46,219 bases of DNA, taken from positions 1-46,219 of the forward strand of contig CAVBWZ010000019.1 of NCBI GenBank assembly GCA_963599445.1, read 5' to 3'. This document shows, piece by piece, positions 9,047 through 17,996 of this stretch; positions within the stretch are counted from its first letter, which is position 1, and each line of letters begins with the position of its first letter. The position numbers and the translations under genes are program-made. Under the pieces are notes generated by a model. That model saw only the letters and a list, made by a program, of their open reading frames with translations, was not told the DNA's origin and did not search any database. The DNA is from UBA9732 sp963599445 (lineage in GTDB: Bacteria > Spirochaetota > Spirochaetia > Sphaerochaetales > Sphaerochaetaceae).

Positions 9047-12000
9047 CTAGCTCTCAGGGGTGGCTATCTCAAGGACGCCCATGGGGCAGGCCTTGGCGCA
9101 TTGGCCGCAGGCTATGCACTTCTTGGAGACGTGCATGACGGTGTCCTCCACCATAAGGCCGAACGGGCAGGCCTCACGGCATTTGCCGCAGTCGTTGCAC
9201 ATCTTGAGGTCTACGACGCATACTCCAAACTGGTTGCGGCTTATGGCCTTCTGAGGGCAGGCGTCTGCACAGCGTCCGCATTGTATGCACGTTACAGGCC
9301 TTGTTATGAGACCCTGTATGCCGCTTTGGTTTCCAACGCCTTTTTTCTCGCGAACCTGTAGGAATGCAAGCGAGGCCTTCTCCTGCTTGAAGAATATCTT
9401 GGAGCAGGTACGCACACACTCAAGGCATCCTATGCAGCGTGCGTTCTTGTTCACGGCAAGGCTCTTGACCTTTCGCTTCACGGCCGAGCCTTCATCCAAG
9501 CTGTATGGAGTGTGCTCTATTGGAAGCGAGAAACGCTTTATGCCGTCAAGCCTGTAGTAGGCATCGGCTATGCAAGGGGCCGTTGGAATGGATGTGATCT
9601 CTCCCAGCCCTTTGCCTCCGTTTGCTATGTCCAAACCGGGTTTCTCAATGATTACTGGTATTATGTCAGGTACTTCGTCTGCTCTGAAAAGGCCAAGCGA
9701 GCCGTACTTTGCAAGTGGCTTGCAGTCCTTGAGCGGGTAGTTCTCCCTAAGGGCGTAGCCGGTACCCATTATGACGCCGCCTTCTATCTGACCTTCAACA
9801 TTGGTTGGGTTTATGGCCCGTCCCACATCATGGGCGGCTATTATCCTGTCTATCTTGTGGGTCTTTTCGTCGAGCACCGCAACCTGTGTTGCATAGCCGT
9901 ATGCTACATGGCTCTTTGGATGAGGCTTGTCACTGCCGAACGGGTCTGTCTCAGCTAGGTATTCGGCATAGAATTCACGGCCTTCGAGCGCTTTCAGGGC
10001 ATCGCTTGGGGAGAGATGTCCAATCGCACCCGTAGTGGATTTGATGGATGTCGAACCATCTGGGACATCGGCCTTGGCAATGCAATCGGTCTTGGATGTG
10101 CCGTTGTCAGCTATCTTGTCCAATGCCGCCTTCAGCTGCAGTGCGGCCCGTCGTGCAGCTTCGCCTGTGACCGTGGTGTGCCTTGAGCCGGATGTCGTGC
10201 CGCTGTCCGGGGCCTTGAGGGTGTTTGGCTTCTCTTCCACGACGAGTTCTCCGGGAAGGCCCGTGATGTCGCAGATTATCTGTTTTAGAATGGTGCACAG
10301 GCCCTGTCCAATGCAGGAGCCTCCGCAGTGGATGACGACGAGGCCGCCACGTACCTCAAGGTCAACGCGGCCAAAGTCCAAGAGGCCTACGCCCACACCT
10401 GCGTTCTTCATGGCGCATGCGATGCCGGCGTACCTGTTGGATTCGTATTCGTTTTTGACGGCTTCCAGAGTTTCCACAAGACCCGTTGCGTTGTCGACGA
10501 TCTGGCCGTTTGGAAGCGACTGGCCGGGCCTTATGGCGTTGCGGTGGCGTATCTCCCAGTGCGAGATTCCAATTTCGTCGGCGATGTGGTTGAGCATGGA
10601 TTCGATGGCAAAGCAGGTCTGCGTGACGCCGAAGCCTCTGAACGCACCCGCAGGTGGGTTGTTGGTGTAGTAGGCGTACCCGTCTATCTGGAAGTTCTCG
10701 TAGTTGTATGGGCCCGATGCATGCGTACACGCCCTTTGCAGGACCGGCAGTCCAAGCGAGGCGTATGCGCCCGTGTCAGCAATCACTGTGGCCTTGAGAC
10801 CTTGGATTATGCCGTTTTCATCGCATCCAAGTGTGAAGTCCATGTCCATTGGGTGGCGCTTTGGATGCACCAGAATGCTTTCCTGCCTTGTGAGTTTCAT
10901 CTTGCACGGGCGTTTGGTCAGCATGGCGGCAAGTGCGCTCAGGTGTTGCACCGTCACGTCCTCCTTGCCTCCAAAGCCGCCGCCTACGTAGCAGTTCTCA
11001 ACAACGACCTTCTCCGCCGGCAGCCCCAGCATTGGAGCCGTTTCGCGCCTTGTGTCGTAGACGCTCTGGTCCGTGGAGTATATCTTCACGCCTGTGACCT
11101 TGCCAGTGAACTTGGAATCGTCGTTTGACAGGGTGTCTTCTGCACCGTCCATGATAGGAAACGCCACCGCCGCCTCAGGCTCAAGGAACGCATGCTCCGT
11201 CCATGGGGTGGAGTATTTCTCATGCAGTACGTATTTGGACCTTGCCAATGCGGCCTCGACGTCTCCGCGGTCCACATGGGTGTGCCCAAGTAGGTTGCCG
11301 CCTTCGCGCTCCTCGTGTACCTTGGGAGCATCGTCCTTCATGGCCTCGTATGGAGAGGCGACGAACGGGAGCACTTCATACTGAACCTTCACTAGGTCCG
11401 CAGCCTTGCGGGCATCGTCGTATGTCTCCGCCGCCATGATGCATATCACATCGCCAAGGTATCTCGTTACGCCACCGACCGGAATCATCGCATCCCAGTC
11501 CTTGAGGATATGGCCAACCTTTATGTCGCCGGGGATGTCCTGTGCCGTGAAGATTCCAAACACGCCGTTGACATCCATGGCAAGCGAGGTGTCTATGGAA
11601 AGCACCCTTGCGCGCGGGTACTTGGACCTTACAGCCACCACGTGTAGCATGCCGTCCGCATATATGTCGTCAGGATAGACGCCACGGCCTGTGACCTTGT
11701 CCACAACATCCACTCGCGGGACGCGCTGGCCTATGCGCCAGTTGCGGTCCTCTTTTATGCCTGCATCCTTGACTTCCAGGCCATCGTTTCCTGCGCCGTT
11801 CCCTTCAAGCCCGATATCTTTGTTTCCGCCGTTTTCAGCGTCCTTCCTGAACATCCTTGCCGCAAGCCCAACGGCCTCCACTATCTTGGCATAGCCTGTG
11901 CAGCGGCATATGTTGTTCCTAAGGGCGTGCCTTATCTCCTTTTCCGTAGGTGAGGGGTTCTCGTCCAAAAGCGCCTTTGAGCATATCACCATGCCAGGGA

Positions 12001-12295
12001 TGCAGAACCCACATTGAACTGCACCCGCCTCTCCAAAGGCCTGCGTGAAGATGTCCTTCTCCCTCTGCGACAGTCCCTCCACGGTCCTTACCGACCTTCC
12101 CTCCATATCAGACACCATGAGGGTGCACGCCTTGACGGCCCTGCCATCCACAAGGATGGTGCAGGTCCCGCACGCACCCTCAGAGCAGCCATCCTTGACC
12201 GATGTCAAACGAAGGTCGTCCCTAAGGTATCTTATGAGTTTTTTGTCGCATTCGACGACGACAGGACTATCGTTTACGGAAAAGCGTGTACTCAC
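9047..12295 (-). CDS. Xanthine-dehydrogenase-like Mo hydroxylase with fused [2Fe-2S] and four [4Fe-4S] motifs
   Basis: A GTG start at 12295 overlaps the upstream permease stop by four bases (GTGA). The 1,082-residue protein has three parts. Residues 1-150 are the two-cluster [2Fe-2S] module (CSEGACGTC near 37-45; CGFC at 95-98; CRCTGY at 130-135). After a low-complexity linker, residues 187-930 form the molybdopterin-binding subunit, with GGGFGGKED at 438-446, AFRGFG at 551-556, GQG at 663-665 and the expected catalytic glutamate in GLGE at 899. Residues 953-1082 carry four CxxCxxCxxxC motifs. It probably oxidises hypoxanthine, xanthine or a related purine. No FAD subunit is nearby, so electrons may leave through the C-terminal clusters. 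The yqeB and yqeC genes in the window suggest a selenium-dependent enzyme (Se_dep_XDH-like). The exact substrate is not provable from sequence. Confidence 0.88.
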   Translation of the reverse strand: MSTRFSVNDSPVVVECDKKLIRYLRDDLRLTSVKDGCSEGACGTCTILVDGRAVKACTLMVSDMEGRSVRTVEGLSQREKDIFTQAFGEAGAVQCGFCIPGMVICSKALLDENPSPTEKEIRHALRNNICRCTGYAKIVEAVGLAARMFRKDAENGGNKDIGLEGNGAGNDGLEVKDAGIKEDRNWRIGQRVPRVDVVDKVTGRGVYPDDIYADGMLHVVAVRSKYPRARVLSIDTSLAMDVNGVFGIFTAQDIPGDIKVGHILKDWDAMIPVGGVTRYLGDVICIMAAETYDDARKAADLVKVQYEVLPFVASPYEAMKDDAPKVHEEREGGNLLGHTHVDRGDVEAALARSKYVLHEKYSTPWTEHAFLEPEAAVAFPIMDGAEDTLSNDDSKFTGKVTGVKIYSTDQSVYDTRRETAPMLGLPAEKVVVENCYVGGGFGGKEDVTVQHLSALAAMLTKRPCKMKLTRQESILVHPKRHPMDMDFTLGCDENGIIQGLKATVIADTGAYASLGLPVLQRACTHASGPYNYENFQIDGYAYYTNNPPAGAFRGFGVTQTCFAIESMLNHIADEIGISHWEIRHRNAIRPGQSLPNGQIVDNATGLVETLEAVKNEYESNRYAGIACAMKNAGVGVGLLDFGRVDLEVRGGLVVIHCGGSCIGQGLCTILKQIICDITGLPGELVVEEKPNTLKAPDSGTTSGSRHTTVTGEAARRAALQLKAALDKIADNGTSKTDCIAKADVPDGSTSIKSTTGAIGHLSPSDALKALEGREFYAEYLAETDPFGSDKPHPKSHVAYGYATQVAVLDEKTHKIDRIIAAHDVGRAINPTNVEGQIEGGVIMGTGYALRENYPLKDCKPLAKYGSLGLFRADEVPDIIPVIIEKPGLDIANGGKGLGEITSIPTAPCIADAYYRLDGIKRFSLPIEHTPYSLDEGSAVKRKVKSLAVNKNARCIGCLECVRTCSKIFFKQEKASLAFLQVREKKGVGNQSGIQGLITRPVTCIQCGRCADACPQKAISRNQFGVCVVDLKMCNDCGKCREACPFGLMVEDTVMHVSKKCIACGQCAKACPMGVLEIATPES

Positions 12296-13239
12296 ACCCT
12301 CATCTCCCTATTGAAAGACTTTCCAAGCGCCGCAGGACCAAGCTTGTTGGACTCGCGGTTGAACGCCAATACCACTATTACCAGGATATAAGGCAGCATT
12401 GTCAAGAACTCGTAGTATTGGAACTGAGGTACGAAGATCTGGATCTGGGTCTGGAACACCTGTGCAAAGGTGAACAGCACAGCCCCAAGGAATATCTTCA
12501 CCGGATGCCACTTTCCAAAGTATACGAGGGCCACCGCTATGAAGCCACGGCCGTTTATGATGCCTGCGTTGAACATCTTGGCCTGGCACAAGGTGAGGAA
12601 TGCACCCGCAAAGCCGGCCATGGCACCGCCCACTGCAAGGCTCTGGTAGCGTACAGCGTTTACGTTTATGCCAAGGGAGTCTGCGGCTCTTGGATGCGTT
12701 CCAACCGCTCTGACCTTGAGACCCCATGGGGTCTTGTATATCACGTACCATGCAAGTGGAACCATGAGGTATGCAAAGTAGACGACAGGGTTGTGGGTGA
12801 AGAATATCTCGCCAATGACTGGAATCCTGGAAAGCCCCGGTATGGCCGTAGCTGTTATACCTGTTATGGACTGCGTGCCGCCAATGTAGGAGCGGAAGAA
12901 CGTGCCTGCAAGGCCCACACCGAACATCTGCATCCCAATTCCTGCGATTCCCTGCGGCGCCCTGAACGTTATGACGATTATTCCAAAGAGCAGCCCGAGA
13001 AGGGCTCCACATGCCGTTGCGGCCACAAGGCCGAGTATGTTCACGTACCAAGGCACTGCGGAGGCTCCTCCAATGGAGAAGGGGATGAGCATTCCCAGAA
13101 ACGCCCCCATGCTCATTATGCCCTCGCATCCAAGGTTGAAGATGCCAGCCTTCTGGTTGAACATCTCACCCATGGAGGCCATGAGAAGGGCTGCCGAGAA
13201 CCTTACCGTAAGTGTAAGCGTGTTTACTATGAAATCCAT
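12292..13239 (-). CDS. Nucleoside/purine ABC importer permease, second subunit (YufQ/NupQ-like)
   Basis: A 315-residue polytopic membrane protein of the branched-chain/sugar permease family. It begins MDFIVNTLTL and has about 8-10 hydrophobic segments, including the GxFNLGxEGxMxxGAF-type motif (KAGIFNLGCEGIMSMGAF) near residue 30 that is typical of this subfamily. Shine-Dalgarno GGGAGG lies just before the ATG. It starts 12 bases after the first permease and overlaps the hydroxylase start by four bases, so all are translated from one message. Together with 13252-14340 it should form the membrane channel for purine nucleosides or bases. Confidence 0.88.
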   Translation of the reverse strand: MDFIVNTLTLTVRFSAALLMASMGEMFNQKAGIFNLGCEGIMSMGAFLGMLIPFSIGGASAVPWYVNILGLVAATACGALLGLLFGIIVITFRAPQGIAGIGMQMFGVGLAGTFFRSYIGGTQSITGITATAIPGLSRIPVIGEIFFTHNPVVYFAYLMVPLAWYVIYKTPWGLKVRAVGTHPRAADSLGINVNAVRYQSLAVGGAMAGFAGAFLTLCQAKMFNAGIINGRGFIAVALVYFGKWHPVKIFLGAVLFTFAQVFQTQIQIFVPQFQYYEFLTMLPYILVIVVLAFNRESNKLGPAALGKSFNREMRV

Positions 13240-13251
13240 GTGCAGCCTCCC

Positions 13252-14340
13252 TTATGCTTCCCTTATGTCCCTTATCGTACCTTTGAAGAAGCGCTTTCTG
13301 AAGCGTTCCTGCGAGTAGGGGTTGTTTATGACCATCTGTACCGCGACTATTATGAGGATTATGAGCCCCTGAAGCGTGGAGACCAGGTTTGGCGGAACTG
13401 CCGTGAGGATCTGGAGGTTCACCTGACTGTAGAGAAGGATTCCAAAGAAGAACGCCGCCGGGATTATTCCAATGGGGTGCAGCGCTCCAAAGAGCGCCAC
13501 GACGATTCCTGAGAATCCATAGCCGGACGTGATGCCTTCCATTGCGCGTCCCTGGACTCCCATGAGCTCCACAGCGCCTGCCATGCCCGCACATGCACCT
13601 GATATCATCATGGAGATGATAAGGTACTTTGGAACGTTTATGCCACCATATCTTGCAGCCCTCTCTGATGCTCCTGCTGCTCTCATCTTGTAGCCCCATG
13701 TGGTTTTGAAGAGCAGTATGTACACCACAACCACGAGGATTGCCGCAAGTATTATGCCTTGGTGCAGGGATGCTCCCTTGATGAACTTTGTAAGCGTTGC
13801 GTTGGAAGAAATCCTTGCCGTCATTGGAGTTCCCGTCTTCTCGTTGGGGTCAAGCATTGGTACGCGGATGCAGAAGAGGTAGAACTGCGCCGCAGCGTAG
13901 TTGAGCATGACCGTGGAAAGAAGCTCGCTCACCTCAAGCTTGGCCTTGAGGAACCCTGGGATGAAGCCATAGGCCGCACCAGCAAGGGCTCCGAAGAGGA
14001 TGCAAAGCGGGATGGCTATTATGCGCGGAATCCCATCGCAGTGGAGCGCTATTGCACACGATGCAATGACACCCATGTACATCTGGCCCTCCGCTCCAAT
14101 GTTGTTTATTCCGCTTCTTGAAGACACGCTTATGCCCAGAGCTATTATCATGAGCGGAACCATCCTTGTAAGGACCTCGCAGAACGAACGCATGTTCTTG
14201 AACGGCATGGATACGATTATCCAATAGGTTTCGAATACGTTCCCGCCTACGGCTAGGATTATCAGCGCCCCCACGACAAGTGCAATGAGAATGGCCGCCG
14301 TTATGACGGAGACCTTGTACCAAAGTTTGTAGTTATTCAT
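13252..14340 (-). CDS. Nucleoside/purine ABC importer permease, first subunit (YufP/NupP-like)
   Basis: The best start is the ATG at 14340 (MNNYKLWYKV), which overlaps the ATPase stop by eight bases. An upstream in-frame codon would give a longer, polar N-terminus that does not fit. The 362-residue protein has a first membrane segment at about 10-30 and the family motif SGINNIGAEGQMYMG near residue 75. Around ten membrane segments are expected. It pairs with the 12292-13239 permease in a heterodimeric channel of the guanosine/nucleoside transporter type (NupNOPQ, BmpDEFG). Confidence 0.88.
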   Translation of the reverse strand: MNNYKLWYKVSVITAAILIALVVGALIILAVGGNVFETYWIIVSMPFKNMRSFCEVLTRMVPLMIIALGISVSSRSGINNIGAEGQMYMGVIASCAIALHCDGIPRIIAIPLCILFGALAGAAYGFIPGFLKAKLEVSELLSTVMLNYAAAQFYLFCIRVPMLDPNEKTGTPMTARISSNATLTKFIKGASLHQGIILAAILVVVVYILLFKTTWGYKMRAAGASERAARYGGINVPKYLIISMMISGACAGMAGAVELMGVQGRAMEGITSGYGFSGIVVALFGALHPIGIIPAAFFFGILLYSQVNLQILTAVPPNLVSTLQGLIILIIVAVQMVINNPYSQERFRKRFFKGTIRDIREA

Positions 14341-15859
14341 CTTCCTTGACCCCCGCCATGAGAATTCCAAGTCTGCTGCTGTTCGCTTCGTCCCTCATGA
14401 GGACCTTCTGGGTCCTGCCTTTGAATATTACCGCTATCCTGTCGCTCAGGTTCATGATCTCCTCAAGCTCCTCGCTTATGAGAAGGATTCCAACGCCTTT
14501 CTTCCTTAGGTCCAGAAGCTGCCTGTGTATGAACTCCGCAGCACCCATGTCCAAGCCCCTTATGGGATAGACGCACACAAGGAACTTTGGATTGCGCGAA
14601 ATCTCCCTTGCAAGGATGACCTTCTGTATGTTGCCCCCTGACAGCGACCCTGCAGCTATGTTTATGTGCGGCGACCTTATGTCGAAGTCCTCCCTCATCC
14701 TCTGTGCGTAGTCCTCTATCTCCTTCTCCTTGAGGATGTGCGCCTTTGAGAACCTGGACGTCTCGCTGTCCTTGAGGATGAGGTTCTCCTTTATGGACAT
14801 GGACGGGACTATCCCCTCAGTGTTTCGTTCTTCAGGGATATACCCCATACCTAGTCCGATTACCTCGTGCGGAGTCATATTGGATATCTCTTTCCCAAAG
14901 AAAGAGATGCTTCCGCCTTCTACCTTTCTTAGACCGTTTATGGCCTCCGCCAGCTCCCTTTGCCCATTGCCGGAGACACCTGCAAGACCTACGATTTCGC
15001 CCTGCCTAACTTCTAGGTCGAAGTGGTCCAGAGCCAGGAAGTCCCTGTCGCTTCTAACGCAAAGGTCCTTTATGGAAAGAGCAGGGGCGCCTTCGCAGGG
15101 TGCCTCCGTGTTCTCCGTAGTCTCCACTTCGTGTCCTGTCATGAGGGCGGCTATTTCCTTTGGAGAGTAATCCTTTGTACTTCCCTCGAACACGACTCTG
15201 CCATGCCTTAGGATGCTCACCTTGTGCGACAGGGCCTTAACTTCGTTGAGCTTGTGGCTTATGAATATGATGGAAAGCTCTCGGCTCATGTTGTCCAGAA
15301 GCCTTATGAACTCGTCCGTCTCCTGCGGGGTGAGGGCGCTTGTGGGTTCGTCGAGGATTAGGAACTTGGCACCAAGGCACAGCGTCTTCACAAGCTCGAC
15401 CCTCTGCTGCTCCCCAACGGAAAGCTGCCACACAAAGGCATCGGGGTCTACGTGCAGGCTGTACTTGTTGGATATCTCTTCGATTCTTGCCCTGACCATG
15501 GCCGTGTCGATTTTCGTCCTCTTCCAGCTTTCCTTCATGCCAAGGGTGATGTTTTCAAGCACCGTCATGTTGGGCACGAGCATGTACTGCTGGTGGACCA
15601 TCCCAATGCCGTATGCGAATGCATCGTTGGGGGATTTGAAGTTGACTTCCTTTCCGTTTATGTAGATATGGCCCTCGTCCGGTTGGTAGAGGCCCATTAT
15701 TATGTTCATGAGTGTGGTCTTTCCGGCTCCGTTCTCGCCAACGAGGGCCAGGATTTCGTGCTCGCCTACGGTGAGGCTTATGTCGTCCGATGCCAGAACC
15801 CCCGGGAACCGTTTGGTTATGTGTTCTACTCTAAGTTCTCTTATTCTTTCGTCGTTCAT
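14333..15859 (-). CDS. Nucleoside/purine ABC importer ATPase with two nucleotide-binding domains (YufO/NupO-like)
   Basis: I choose the ATG at 15859 (MNDERIRELRVEH), giving 508 residues. The earlier in-frame start at 15913 would lie inside the terminator hairpin and add a non-homologous tail. There are two ABC domains in one chain, as in RbsA/YufO. The first has Walker A GENGAGKTT, signature LSVGEQQRVE and Walker B FLILDEPTSAL. The second has a degenerate Walker A (AGVSGNGQREL), signature SLSGGNIQKV and a Walker-B-like stretch FLVCVYPIRGLD in which the usual acidic DEP is replaced, as is common in this subfamily. The following permease gene overlaps it. Confidence 0.9.
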   Translation of the reverse strand: MNDERIRELRVEHITKRFPGVLASDDISLTVGEHEILALVGENGAGKTTLMNIIMGLYQPDEGHIYINGKEVNFKSPNDAFAYGIGMVHQQYMLVPNMTVLENITLGMKESWKRTKIDTAMVRARIEEISNKYSLHVDPDAFVWQLSVGEQQRVELVKTLCLGAKFLILDEPTSALTPQETDEFIRLLDNMSRELSIIFISHKLNEVKALSHKVSILRHGRVVFEGSTKDYSPKEIAALMTGHEVETTENTEAPCEGAPALSIKDLCVRSDRDFLALDHFDLEVRQGEIVGLAGVSGNGQRELAEAINGLRKVEGGSISFFGKEISNMTPHEVIGLGMGYIPEERNTEGIVPSMSIKENLILKDSETSRFSKAHILKEKEIEDYAQRMREDFDIRSPHINIAAGSLSGGNIQKVILAREISRNPKFLVCVYPIRGLDMGAAEFIHRQLLDLRKKGVGILLISEELEEIMNLSDRIAVIFKGRTQKVLMRDEANSSRLGILMAGVKEDE

Positions 15860-15881
15860 CTGCTGTTTGTGTATCTGTGGA

Positions 15882-15913
15882 TAAAAAGAGTGCCGGCCGC
15901 AATGGACCGGCAC
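15882..15913 (-). terminator. Intra-operon terminator/attenuator after the binding-protein gene
   Basis: Read on the minus strand, GTGCCGG and CCGGCAC form a 7-bp GC-rich stem around a 10-base loop, followed by TCTTTTTA. It sits 16 bases after the binding-protein stop and 23 bases before the ATPase start. It probably lets most transcripts end here, so the periplasmic protein is made in excess over the membrane parts. Confidence 0.7.
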
Positions 15914-15928
15914 ATGTAAACGTGCTTA

Positions 15929-16963
15929 TCAGAGTTTGCTGTAGTCTACTTTGTAGTAGTCTTCAAGAAGGTTCGCCTGAGCTTTGAACTCAGCCATCTT
16001 GTCTTCGACTGCCTTCTTGATCTCCGGAGTGATCTTGTCTGCACACTTTGCAGTGTTCCAACCCCATACGAAGCCGCCGTTGCTGAAGTTCATTGGGATG
16101 AGCTCTCCGCCAAGCTTGCCTTCGTCGAACTTCTCGACAAGTCCAATGAGGACGGCCTTGTAGTTGTAGGACGAAGCCGCAATGCACTTGTAGCCTTCGT
16201 CGAGGTCTATCTGTGCAAGGTCCTGACCTACCCACCAGATGTCCTTGTCAGGATAGTCTGCGACCGCTCTGAGGGCACCGAGTGCCTGCTGGGAGGAGCC
16301 TGTAAGGACGTCTGCACCGCCTTGGATGAATGTCTGCGCCGCTTCGCCGGACTTGACCGTGTCGTTGAAGTTTCCAATGTGCGTGACCTGGATCTTGCAC
16401 TCTGGATTGACCGACTGCACTCCAAGCACGAAGCCTCTGTTGTATCTTGCAGCATCACCGCCGTCGATAGGTCCTACGAGGGCCACCTTGTTGACCTTGG
16501 TCGTCATGCCTGCGACTATGCCTGAGAGGAAACCTGTCTCCTCTGACTGTGGCATGTAGCTGAATACGTTTGGAGCAATGATGTCCGTTGTGGTTCCAAA
16601 TGCGAACATGACCTCCGGGAACTCCTCTGCAGCTTCCTCGACCTGTGCTCTGAACTGGGAGCCGTGCACGATGATGATGTTGTAGCCAAGGTTCACATAC
16701 GTCCTTATTGCCGTCATCGTATCAGCCGGCTGTGTGTTCTCGACTGCCTTGTAGTCTGCGATCTTGCCTGCGGGAAGCTCGCTTATGGCCTGCTGGATTC
16801 CGTCGTGCATTGCCTGACACCAGCCTTTGTCGTCGATTGTCGATGAAACGATGAGCGCTACCTTGATCTCCTTCTTAGCCTCTGTCGTCTCTCCGGCGCC
16901 ACCAGCGAACAGCATGGATGCTGTAAGCAGCACCAAAATGGATACCAGTAAAGTCTTTTTCAT
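15929..16963 (-). CDS. BMP-family periplasmic nucleoside/purine-binding protein (YufN/NupN/PnrA-like)
   Basis: The 344-residue protein has a clear signal peptide (MKKTLLVSILVLL, ending MLFAGGAGE) and no lipobox cysteine. The mature part matches the basic membrane protein (Bmp/PnrA) family: KVALIVSSTIDDKGWCQAMH at the start, then GYNIIIVHGSQF, EFPEVMFAFG, GFLSGIVAGM, and GGADVLTGSSQQALGAL. Known members bind purine nucleosides. Shine-Dalgarno AGGAG is well placed, and the sigma-70 promoter at 17009-17037 directly precedes it. It is the first gene of the operon, so uptake and oxidation of purines are co-expressed. Confidence 0.9.
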   Translation of the reverse strand: MKKTLLVSILVLLTASMLFAGGAGETTEAKKEIKVALIVSSTIDDKGWCQAMHDGIQQAISELPAGKIADYKAVENTQPADTMTAIRTYVNLGYNIIIVHGSQFRAQVEEAAEEFPEVMFAFGTTTDIIAPNVFSYMPQSEETGFLSGIVAGMTTKVNKVALVGPIDGGDAARYNRGFVLGVQSVNPECKIQVTHIGNFNDTVKSGEAAQTFIQGGADVLTGSSQQALGALRAVADYPDKDIWWVGQDLAQIDLDEGYKCIAASSYNYKAVLIGLVEKFDEGKLGGELIPMNFSNGGFVWGWNTAKCADKITPEIKKAVEDKMAEFKAQANLLEDYYKVDYSKL

Positions 16964-17008
16964 GGTCTTCTCCTTTTGTTTCTTCTCGAAGCCTACGCTT
17001 CAATCGAA

Positions 17009-17037
17009 ATTGTAGGGTACGGAAAAACGCCTGTCAA
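17009..17037 (-). promoter_or_regulatory. Strong sigma-70 promoter of the purine import/oxidation operon
   Basis: On the minus strand TTGACA (plus-strand complement at 17032-17037) is followed after exactly 17 bases by TACAAT (17009-17014). The leader to the ATG at 16963 is about 40 nt and contains a small hairpin, GAAGC-GTAG-GCTTC. There is no room for a purine riboswitch. Confidence 0.8.
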
Positions 17038-17098
17038 AGAAAAAATGAAAAATTGTTGCGGTTTGTTGCTTTTTTGAAGCTTGTCCATCTTTGTGCCT

Positions 17099-17152
17099 CA
17101 CTATACCCATTACACCAACTACACCTACTACGCTTACTACTCCCACTAATGC
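17099..17152. repeat. Degenerate 9-bp tandem repeat upstream of the purine operon
   Basis: Six consecutive 9-mers with consensus near YACTACACC: CACTATACC, CATTACACC, AACTACACC, TACTACGCT, TACTACTCC, CACTAATGC. They lie upstream of the operon promoter, between it and the protease gene. The rest of 17038-17216 holds no visible gene; two TTGTTGC words occur at about 17053-17070. Confidence 0.6.
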
Positions 17153-17216
17153 GCTTTAATCCTCCGTTGAAATTGTGAGTCGTTTGTAGCAATGGTGAGC
17201 ATGGTGGAATACTACA

Positions 17217-17996
17217 CTACGTGATTTCTTTCTGCGTCTTTTCCATAATGAGCCTATTGTTCCTGAAGTCTAGAATGGAACGTTGTGGTGACAGGATTTG
17301 ATAGCCTATCACACCCTCGACAGGCACTACTTTCTTGATTGCGCTTATATCGGAAATCGTAGCTTTGATGTCTTCGTATCTGTTTTCACCAACACGGACA
17401 ACGGGGATGGTGACAAAACTTGGTGTTTTGGGACTATGTATGAGTTGTGGGTCGTCCTGAAAGCCTTGTCCCAACAGACAAATGCTTGCACCCGTGTCCA
17501 AGACGAAGTTGCACGTCCTATCCGCCACTTTAACCTCGACGATGGAAAGTTTTTCACACGGCATGGGAATCTCCACCTGGTTTTCAAAACTGCATCTCTC
17601 TGGGTCAAGGATGATTTCATCGGATTTGTAGTCAAGCAGAACGGTGTAGTTTCTGATTACATCGATTCCAAGTGTTCCAAGTAGCTTCAGTTCTGGCAAA
17701 GCGGCTTTCAATGCGTTCTCGACATACATCAAATCCATAATCAGGACGGGCATGTCCTTCCGCTCGATATCTGAAAAGCGAAGGGTCTCCAAAACCCCTT
17801 CGGTTGCAACGCTTTTCTTCATTCCTTCCGAGAACTTCGCAATGTCGACATCCACTCCCTGCATTTTCGGAAAATATGCCATGTTCACAGCCGTCTGCAT
17901 GGCTCCAGTATCAAAGGCGAAAAAGCCTTCCTTTCCATTGGCTGTTGCGGGAATGAGCATTATCCCGTTCACAAGTCTATATGACACTTGAATCAT
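17217..17996 (-). CDS. Retropepsin-like aspartic protease with two DTGA lobes
   Basis: The ATG at 17996 (MIQVSYRLVNG) is preceded by GGAGG at good spacing, so I use it rather than upstream codons that would run toward the divergent exonuclease gene. It has 259 residues with no clear signal peptide. Two catalytic-type motifs occur, AFDTGA at 27-32 and VLDTGAS at 165-171. Each is followed about 80 residues later by a matching block, GTLGIDVI with LLDY, and GVIGYQIL with ILDF. It is therefore an internal duplication of a retropepsin/clan AA fold, with both aspartates in one chain as in pepsin. Bacterial relatives are poorly characterised and no substrate can be named. Confidence 0.75.
   Translation of the reverse strand: MIQVSYRLVNGIMLIPATANGKEGFFAFDTGAMQTAVNMAYFPKMQGVDVDIAKFSEGMKKSVATEGVLETLRFSDIERKDMPVLIMDLMYVENALKAALPELKLLGTLGIDVIRNYTVLLDYKSDEIILDPERCSFENQVEIPMPCEKLSIVEVKVADRTCNFVLDTGASICLLGQGFQDDPQLIHSPKTPSFVTIPVVRVGENRYEDIKATISDISAIKKVVPVEGVIGYQILSPQRSILDFRNNRLIMEKTQKEIT

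Noticed and set aside
12286..13512. A 408-codon plus-strand open frame
   Set aside because: It lies exactly opposite the two permease genes, has no ribosome site and a composition explained by the opposite-strand codons.
15860..15913. N-terminal extension of the importer ATPase from an ATG at 15913
   Set aside because: The extension would start inside the terminator hairpin and has no similarity to the family; the ATG at 15859 matches the family start.
16964..17008. Purine riboswitch in the leader of the purine operon
   Set aside because: The leader after the predicted start site is only about 40 nt, too short for the three-helix junction, and the conserved core words are missing.
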